Shown: piece by piece, positions 56,124 to 64,000 of the stretch | Layout of the letters: each line of letters opens with the position of its first letter | Position numbering within the stretch: the stretch's first letter is position 1 | NCBI GenBank assembly: GCA_965214485.1 | Contig: CBDCBW010000001.1 | Span: forward strand, 1 to 64,000 | DNA length: 64,000 nt | Source of the DNA: JANQRZ01 sp965214485 | GTDB taxonomy: Bacteria > Bacteroidota > Rhodothermia > Rhodothermales > JANQRZ01 | Direction: 5' to 3' | Position numbers and translations under genes: made by a program | Notes under the pieces: model-generated | Seen by the model: only the letters and a program-made list of their open reading frames with translations | Database searches by the model: none | Told to the model about the DNA's origin: nothing

Positions 56124-58121
56124 TTACCGCGCGAGCGTCACGCGCTGCACCTCGGCGTAGCGGCCGGCGGTCATCCGCACGAGGTACACGCCCGAGGCCA
56201 GACCCGCCGCCTCGAACCGCGCCGTATGGCGCCCCGCATCTAGCGGCTCGTCCACCAGCACCGCCACCTCACGCCCGAGCACGTCGTAGACGGCCATTCG
56301 CACGTTCGCCGCCTCCGGAAGGGCGAAGCCGACCGTTGCTGCCGAGGCGAACGGGTTCGGGTAGGCTGCACTCAGCGCGAACGTCTCGGGCACCACCGAC
56401 GAAGCTGCCGCCGCCGCGTCCGGCTCAGCAGCCGGTAGCCACAGCGTCACATCACTCACAGTCCACCCCTCTGCCCCTCCCTCACGCGCCGCGCCGGTGA
56501 CAGTAATCGTGAACGGCTCCGAGTCCACGACGAGGTCAGGGAAGCGCCCGACGTTCAGCGTGTAGGTGTAGATGCCTGACGGTGCGTCGCTCGGCACCCG
56601 TTGCGTGAAGCTACCAGCGACCGTCCGCCCGTCCAGTAGTACGCCCGAACGGATCACTTCCTGCGCGACTTGGGCCCCAGCGCGCTCGGCTATAAACCAG
56701 AGATCTCCGTCGGCGGGCCGGCTTGACGTATTTGTGATGGTGTAGCCGAAAGAGACGGCACCGCCGGAGGGAACGCTTGTGGCAGTTGTCGCTACGGCCG
56801 TGAGCTCGCCGCTCAACGGTTGCGTGCAGGTGTCGGCGAGGACGGTCTGAGGCGAGGTACAGGTACCGTCGGAGGCGTTGTCCGTAATGGTGACAGAGCC
56901 GGCGACGCCAGTGAACAGGGGGGGGTCGCCGGAGATGAGGCCCGAGAGTCCACACGAGCATGCACTCAGCGTACTGTTAGAGACGATGAAGAGGAAGCCG
57001 CCGACGGAGGTGAGTCCCTCCAGCCCCAAGAGCGAGGTCAGCGCGTCGTTGTCCCTGATGGAGAGGTTGCCAGCGACGGAGGTGAGGCTCTCCAGCCCCG
57101 AGAGCGACGCGAGCATGGCGTTGTCGGTGATGGAGAGGTCGCGGCCTCCGACGCCGATGATACCGCCGCCGACGGAAGTGACGCCTTCTAGACCCGAGAG
57201 CGACGCGAGCATGGCGTTGTCCTTGATGGAGAGGCCGCCGCCGACGGAGGTGAGCCCCTCCAGACCTGAGAGCGAGGCGAGGCTGTTGTTGCCGACGATC
57301 TGGAGATTGAGACGGACGGAGGCGAAATTATCTAGGCCCGAGAGCGATTCCAGCACGCCATTGCCGGAGATGGAGAGGACGCCACCGACGAAGATGAGGC
57401 CCTCTAGACCCGCTACCGCCTCCAGCGCATCGTTGAACTCGATGGTGACGTAGCCCTCAACAGTGGCGAGATTCTCCAAGCCCGAGAGCGACTCCAGCGC
57501 GTCGTTGTTGCTTATGAAGAGAGTGCTTGCGATGTAGGCCAGGCCCTCCAAACCCGAGAGCGACCTCAGTGCGCCGTTGTCGCTAATGAAGAGGCCGGCC
57601 GCGGAAGGAATGTTTTCCAACCCCGAGAGTGATGCCAGCCCGTCGTTATCGCGGATAGAGAGAGAGCCTTCGATGGAGGTAAGGCCTTCCAACCCTGAGA
57701 GCGACACCAGTGCGTCGTTGCGTTGGATGCTGACGCTGGTTCCGAAACGTGTGCCGACAGAGGCGAGGCTTGCCAGGCCGGAGAGCGATGCCAGCGCGTC
57801 GTTGTCGCTGACGGAGAGGCCGCCGCCGACGGAGGTGAGCCCCTCCAGACCCGAGAGGGACGCCAACATGTCGTTGTTAAAGATGGAGAAGTCGTTACCA
57901 ACGGAGATGAGCTCCGAGAGTGGTGTGAGGTCAGTGATATCGGAGGAGTCGAAAGAGAGCCCGATGGTCAGGTCACCTTCGACTTCGCTGCAGTTGAAGG
58001 CGTCAACCTCTGCCTGAGTATCGAGGGAGACTGCACCGCTGCAAAACTGTGCCCGCACCGGCACGGCGGCAAGGACGAGGAGGGGAGCAAGTACGAAAAT
58101 GGGAAGGAGGAAACGTCGCAT
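56124..58121 (-). CDS. Secreted leucine-rich-repeat protein with T9SS tail
   Basis: A 665-residue exported protein. A signal peptide is followed by CSGAVSLDTQAEVDAFNCSE, an EGF-receptor L-domain-like opening. About 17 short repeats of 20-24 residues follow, built on LSIxDNDALASLSGLEGL with TSVGG, giving a solenoid of the receptor L-domain / BspA type. A small beta domain (SVPSGGAVSFGYTITNTSSR) and a type IX secretion sorting domain (AAYPNPFASAATVGFALPE, VYDVLGREVAVLVDE, SGVYLVRMTAGR) close the protein. Codon choice is noticeably less GC-biased than in neighbouring genes, which suggests recent expansion or transfer. Role unknown; adhesion is possible. Confidence 0.85.
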   Translation of the reverse strand: MRRFLLPIFVLAPLLVLAAVPVRAQFCSGAVSLDTQAEVDAFNCSEVEGDLTIGLSFDSSDITDLTPLSELISVGNDFSIFNNDMLASLSGLEGLTSVGGGLSVSDNDALASLSGLASLASVGTRFGTSVSIQRNDALVSLSGLEGLTSIEGSLSIRDNDGLASLSGLENIPSAAGLFISDNGALRSLSGLEGLAYIASTLFISNNDALESLSGLENLATVEGYVTIEFNDALEAVAGLEGLIFVGGVLSISGNGVLESLSGLDNFASVRLNLQIVGNNSLASLSGLEGLTSVGGGLSIKDNAMLASLSGLEGVTSVGGGIIGVGGRDLSITDNAMLASLSGLESLTSVAGNLSIRDNDALTSLLGLEGLTSVGGFLFIVSNSTLSACSCGLSGLISGDPPLFTGVAGSVTITDNASDGTCTSPQTVLADTCTQPLSGELTAVATTATSVPSGGAVSFGYTITNTSSRPADGDLWFIAERAGAQVAQEVIRSGVLLDGRTVAGSFTQRVPSDAPSGIYTYTLNVGRFPDLVVDSEPFTITVTGAAREGGAEGWTVSDVTLWLPAAEPDAAAAASSVVPETFALSAAYPNPFASAATVGFALPEAANVRMAVYDVLGREVAVLVDEPLDAGRHTARFEAAGLASGVYLVRMTAGRYAEVQRVTLAR

Positions 58122-58241
58122 GGGATCGACGGGATGGAGAAGAAAGACAGGAACGGACGGCACTCTATGCGCAAGTTGCCACTACTTGTGTAACGCAAAA
58201 GGCCGTCGCCGTACGCCATCAGACGACGGATTTTACAAACG

Positions 58242-58333
58242 CGGTCGTCGCCAAGCCGTGCATGCGGTCGTCGCCAAGCCGTGCATGCGGTCGTCGCCAA
58301 GCCGTGCATGCGGTCGTCGCCGAGCCGTGCATG
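58242..58333. repeat. 23-bp tandem repeat, four copies
   Basis: CGGTCGTCGCCAAGCCGTGC followed by ATG is repeated four times from 58242 with one change (A to G) in the last copy. There is no spacer between units, so it is not a CRISPR array. Each unit ends in GCATG. It lies upstream of the leucine-rich-repeat gene and just downstream of the AI-2E permease stop. Confidence 0.85.
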
Positions 58334-58374
58334 CTGAAAGCTGCCCTCTCGTCAAGCGCAGCGGAGGACCGGTC

Positions 58375-59541
58375 CTACACCCCGCTCGCCCCCGGACGTG
58401 TCGGTTCCACGCCCTTGGTAGATTCGACAGGTTTGGACCCCTGCGGACCTCCGCCCTCGCCCACCGGCTCCGGCGAGGCGTCCTCGGCCTCGGCCACGGC
58501 GTCGTCTAGCTGCCCGAACTCCTCGGTGAACATCTCCCAGACCGTGATGAACAGCCCGGCGATGATCGGGCCGATGACGAAGCCCGACAGGCCGAAAACG
58601 ACGATCCCGCCGAGCGTCGAGAACAGGATCAGGTAGTCCGGGAGCTGCGTGTCGCGCCCGACGAGGATCGGCCGGAGCACGTTGTCCACGAGTCCGATCA
58701 GCAGGGAGCCGACGGCCACGAGGATGACGGCTTTGAGGACCGAGCCGGTGGCGAAGAGGTAGACCGCCGCCGGCCCCCACACGAGCGCCGAGCCGACGGC
58801 CGGGAGCATCGAGAGGATCGTCATCACCACGCCCCACAGCACGGGCGCGCCTAGGCCGAGCACCCAGAACATCAGCCCGCCCAGCGTGCCCTGCACGATC
58901 CCGACGACGAGCGTGCCCTTGACCGTCGCCCGCGACACCTGCGCGAAGCGCGCGAACAGCTTCCGCTCGCGCGGGTCGCCGAAGGGCAGCGCGCGGATAA
59001 GCGTCTCGATGATCCGGTCGCCGTCGCGCAGGAAGAAGAACAGCAGGTAGAGCGTGAGCACGAACAGGACGAGCACGTTGAGCGCCCCCTGCCCGAGCGC
59101 GATCGCCTGCGAAGCCACGAACTGACTGACCGTGACGGCGGTGTTGGAAAGCGTCTCGCGGACGCGGTCCAGGTCGACCTGGAGCCGCCCGAGCTGCTCG
59201 CCGGCGAAGCGCTCGAACGCCTCGATCGGGGCCGTCACGTCGATGGCCCCGCTCGCCACCCGGTCGTAGACCGTCACCGCCTCCCCGGTGACGGCCATCC
59301 CGATCCCGATGAGCGGCAGGATCACCAGCAGCACCACCGCCACGAGCGTCGTCACCGCCGCGAGGGTGCGCCGCCCGCCGAGCTGGTCGTGCAGCGCTTG
59401 GTAGACCGGGTTGAACAGGATCGCCAGCACCACCGCCCAGAAGACGGGCTCCAGAAACGCCCGCAGCAATCCCAGAAACGCCAGCGTCACGAAGACGACG
59501 AGCGCGAGGAACGAGGTGTTTTCCAGCGTGCGGATACGCAT
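58375..59541 (-). CDS. AI-2E/PerM-family membrane permease
   Basis: A 388-residue protein with about eight membrane helices. FLALVVFVTLAFLGLLRAFL at the start, LTLYLLFFFLRDGDRI, GTLVVGIVQGTLGGLMFWVL and GPIIAGLFITVWEMF at the end are typical of the AI-2E transporter (TqsA/YdiK/PerM) family. Substrates in this family are uncertain; several members are ion antiporters. The C-terminus is a long acidic Gly/Pro-rich tail. Start at 59541. Confidence 0.9.
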   Translation of the reverse strand: MRIRTLENTSFLALVVFVTLAFLGLLRAFLEPVFWAVVLAILFNPVYQALHDQLGGRRTLAAVTTLVAVVLLVILPLIGIGMAVTGEAVTVYDRVASGAIDVTAPIEAFERFAGEQLGRLQVDLDRVRETLSNTAVTVSQFVASQAIALGQGALNVLVLFVLTLYLLFFFLRDGDRIIETLIRALPFGDPRERKLFARFAQVSRATVKGTLVVGIVQGTLGGLMFWVLGLGAPVLWGVVMTILSMLPAVGSALVWGPAAVYLFATGSVLKAVILVAVGSLLIGLVDNVLRPILVGRDTQLPDYLILFSTLGGIVVFGLSGFVIGPIIAGLFITVWEMFTEEFGQLDDAVAEAEDASPEPVGEGGGPQGSKPVESTKGVEPTRPGASGV

Positions 59542-59619
59542 CGGAGCAGGCCGCAGGTGGAGCGAGAGGAGTCCTAAGGTAGGGCTAACGCGCAGCGAAA
59601 GGCAGTCCCCCCCTCCCCC

Positions 59620-60030
59620 TTACTCCCGCAGGGCCTCAAACGTACCACTGGGGAGTGGCCCTCCGATGGTAATCGTGCTCCACGTTCCCGAGATTCGGTC
59701 CCCGTCGTAGGTGCCGGACAGGTCGAGACCCGAGTCGGAGGCATTCATGTCCAGCGTAAGACCGATGCCGGTGCCGAGCCGACTCCCCCTGACTACCCCT
59801 GACGGCGGCCTGGGATCGGGACGACCGCCTGCGCCTTCGAGCCGCCACGTCCCGGTGACGGGCTGTGGGCCGTCGGTATTATCCTCCTCGAAAACCAGCC
59901 GAAGCTCGCCTTCGAACACGGGCGCACCCGCCTCGTCGAGAAGCGAGGCGCTGAAGGCATCGGTGTCGGAGCCGCTGTCGCAGCCGGGGAGGGCCGTCAC
60001 GAGGAGAGCACAGAGGAGTAATCGTTTCAT
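59620..60030 (-). CDS. Small lipoprotein
   Basis: A 136-residue protein. MKRLLLCALLVTALPGCDSG is a clear lipoprotein signal with the acylated Cys at residue 17. The mature part is a single beta-rich domain ending SGTWSTITIGGPLPSGTFEA. No family is recognised. It is divergent from the DUF3179 gene. Confidence 0.7.
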   Translation of the reverse strand: MKRLLLCALLVTALPGCDSGSDTDAFSASLLDEAGAPVFEGELRLVFEEDNTDGPQPVTGTWRLEGAGGRPDPRPPSGVVRGSRLGTGIGLTLDMNASDSGLDLSGTYDGDRISGTWSTITIGGPLPSGTFEALRE

Positions 60031-60100
60031 CACGGGCGGCGCTCTGGAGGAAGTGGCGGTTACTTTAGCCTCGACCAGCCTCCGCGTTCCTCTCCCGCCG

Positions 60101-61255
60101 ATGTCCTTCCGCACGTCCTCCGCCCTCCTGTGCGGCCTCGCGCTGCTCCTCGCTGCCTGCGCCACGGCGCAGGAGGACCCCGCGACCGACCGCGCCCTCC
60201 CGGGCTTCGCCACGAATACGGCGAAACGAGCCATCGACTTGAGCGAGCTGCGCGCCGGCGGGCCGCCGAAGGACGGCATCCCCTCGGTCGACGACCCGGT
60301 GTTCATCGCCCCGGACGAGGCCGCCGCGTGGCTCGAGCCGCAGGAGCCGGTCGTCGCGCTCGCGCTCGAAGGCGAGGCGCGGGCGTATCCGCTCCAGATT
60401 CTGACGTGGCACGAGATCGTCAACGACGAGGTCGGCGGCACCCCCGTGGCGGTGACCTTCTGCCCGCTCTGCTACAGCGCCGTCGCCTTCGACCGGCGGG
60501 TGGAGGGGCAGGTCCTGACCTTCGGCGTGTCGGGGCTCCTCCGCTTCTCGGACCTCGTGATGTTCGACCGCGAGACCGAGACGCTGTGGCAGCAGCTCAC
60601 CGGCGAGGCCCTCGTCGGCGACCTCCTCGGCGCGCAGCTCGCGGTGCATCCGGCGCAGATCGTCTCGTTCGAGCAGTTCCGCACGGCCTACCCCGGCGGC
60701 GTCGTGCTCTCCCGCGACACCGGGCACGCCCGCGACTACGGGCGCAACCCGTACGCGGGCTACGACGACATCGACCGCCAACCGTACCTCTACGACGGGC
60801 CGACCGACGGCCGCCTCCGCCCGATGGAGAAGGTGATCGCGCTCAAGCTCGACGGCGCGGAGAAGGCGTACCCCTACAGCCTGACGCGCGAGCAGCGCGT
60901 GGTCAACGACGAGGCCGAGACTGCGGGCGGCCCGGTCCCGCTCGTCGTCCTCCACGCCGACGGCGCGGTCTCGGCCCTCGACGCGGCCCGGATCGCCGAC
61001 TCGAAGGGGGCCGGCTCGACGGGCGTCTTCGACCGGCGGGCGGAAACGCCGGACGGCGTGCGGACGCTGACGTTCCGGTTCGCCGATGGGCACTTCGAGG
61101 ACGAGGAGACCGCGAGCCGGTGGGGCATCACGGGCCGCGCCGTGTCCGGCCCGCTCGAAGGCACGCAGCTCACGCGCCTCCCACACGGCGACTACTTCGC
61201 CTTCGCGTGGTTCGCCTTCAAGCCCGAGGCCGAGGTCTACACGGACTCGCGCTAA
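60101..61255 (+). CDS. DUF3179 lipoprotein
   Basis: A 384-residue lipoprotein (lipobox LLLAACATA near residue 19). The DUF3179 signature is present: PPKDGIPSVDDPVFI near the N-terminus, then YPLQILTWHEIVND and VTFCPLCYSAVAFDRR with two Cys, and ARDYGRNPYAGYDD later. The family is found in halophiles and marine bacteria and has unknown function; the CPLC motif suggests a redox or metal site, which is inference. The divergent small lipoprotein begins 70 bp upstream. Confidence 0.88.
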   Translation: MSFRTSSALLCGLALLLAACATAQEDPATDRALPGFATNTAKRAIDLSELRAGGPPKDGIPSVDDPVFIAPDEAAAWLEPQEPVVALALEGEARAYPLQILTWHEIVNDEVGGTPVAVTFCPLCYSAVAFDRRVEGQVLTFGVSGLLRFSDLVMFDRETETLWQQLTGEALVGDLLGAQLAVHPAQIVSFEQFRTAYPGGVVLSRDTGHARDYGRNPYAGYDDIDRQPYLYDGPTDGRLRPMEKVIALKLDGAEKAYPYSLTREQRVVNDEAETAGGPVPLVVLHADGAVSALDAARIADSKGAGSTGVFDRRAETPDGVRTLTFRFADGHFEDEETASRWGITGRAVSGPLEGTQLTRLPHGDYFAFAWFAFKPEAEVYTDSR

Positions 61256-61431
61256 CAAAAAGGGCACGCTCGGTCGGATGGTCTCCCTGGAGAGCGGCTC
61301 CTGGGGAACCGACCCCTCGGGACGGGTCTCCTGGCCGGGCGGTGCCGCTGCTACACACCCGACTCGGGACCAGGCGTTCCTCCCACTAGGACGCTCTGCG
61401 GGTATTCCCCGGTCCCGGCACCGGGGCACGG

Positions 61432-64000
<2,569 letters not shown>

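Noticed and set aside
56900..57900. Regular DNA periodicity that could look like a repeat array
   Set aside because: It is the coding periodicity of the leucine-rich-repeat gene.
58242..58333. Possible CRISPR array
   Set aside because: Units of 23 bp are contiguous with no spacers and no cas genes are nearby.

Overview
The window is very GC-rich chromosomal DNA, tightly packed with genes on both strands. Several traits together point to a marine or halophilic member of the Rhodothermia (phylum Rhodothermota/Bacteroidota, close to Rubricoccus/Rubrivirga/Rhodothermus). These are an alternative complex III cluster joined to a caa3 oxidase with the A2-type YSHP motif, type IX secretion (Por) sorting tails on three secreted proteins, a carboxypeptidase-regulatory TonB receptor, a type III glutamine synthetase (GlnN), an S46 peptidase, and TAnnTT-type -7 promoter boxes. 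The species assignment is inference. No tRNA, rRNA, CRISPR array, prophage or intact transposase gene was seen.

Layout. 1-11.4 kb holds a cut-off Tyr/Gly-rich lipoprotein, proS, a PAP2-like membrane protein, a TonB-dependent receptor, endonuclease V, a short nitroreductase-like protein, a DUF1232 protein, a secreted alpha/beta hydrolase, the SRP RNA gene and metF. 11.6-26.9 kb is one large minus-strand respiratory block: actA-actB-actC-actD-actE-actF, a membrane protein, SCO, coxB-coxA-coxC-coxD and a small membrane protein. It oxidises quinol through alternative complex III, passes electrons to cytochrome c, and reduces oxygen at a caa3 oxidase. 27-36.3 kb holds a MATE exporter, a membrane glycosyltransferase fusion, accA, a thioesterase, a secreted LVIVD protein and nadC. 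36.4-48.6 kb holds rlpA, a thioredoxin-like protein, hrpB, an NRDE protein, a DUF4258/DUF2283 pair behind glnN, an Lrp regulator, PAP2, DoxX, pgeF and a TPR protein. 49-64 kb holds tmk, a fur-family gene, a RelE/RHH toxin-antitoxin pair behind msrA, an S46 peptidase, dnaK, a leucine-rich-repeat secreted protein, an AI-2E-family permease, a lipoprotein, a DUF3179 protein and the 3' part of ppdK.

The most unusual signals are mobile or repetitive. (1) A 160-bp palindrome-ended element with CTAG flanks occurs in two full copies and one internally deleted 58-bp copy; two copies sit exactly on gene stop codons. (2) Two small two-gene toxin-antitoxin-like modules lie directly behind msrA and glnN, and in both cases part of the host gene's 3' end is repeated on the far side of the module. 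(3) Other genes (the glycosyltransferase, nadC, the TPR protein) also carry short tandem duplications at their 3' ends. (4) Most gaps in the respiratory block hold a palindrome, several of different types, and a family with a CTGTCCCC/GGGGACAG core occurs three times in the window.
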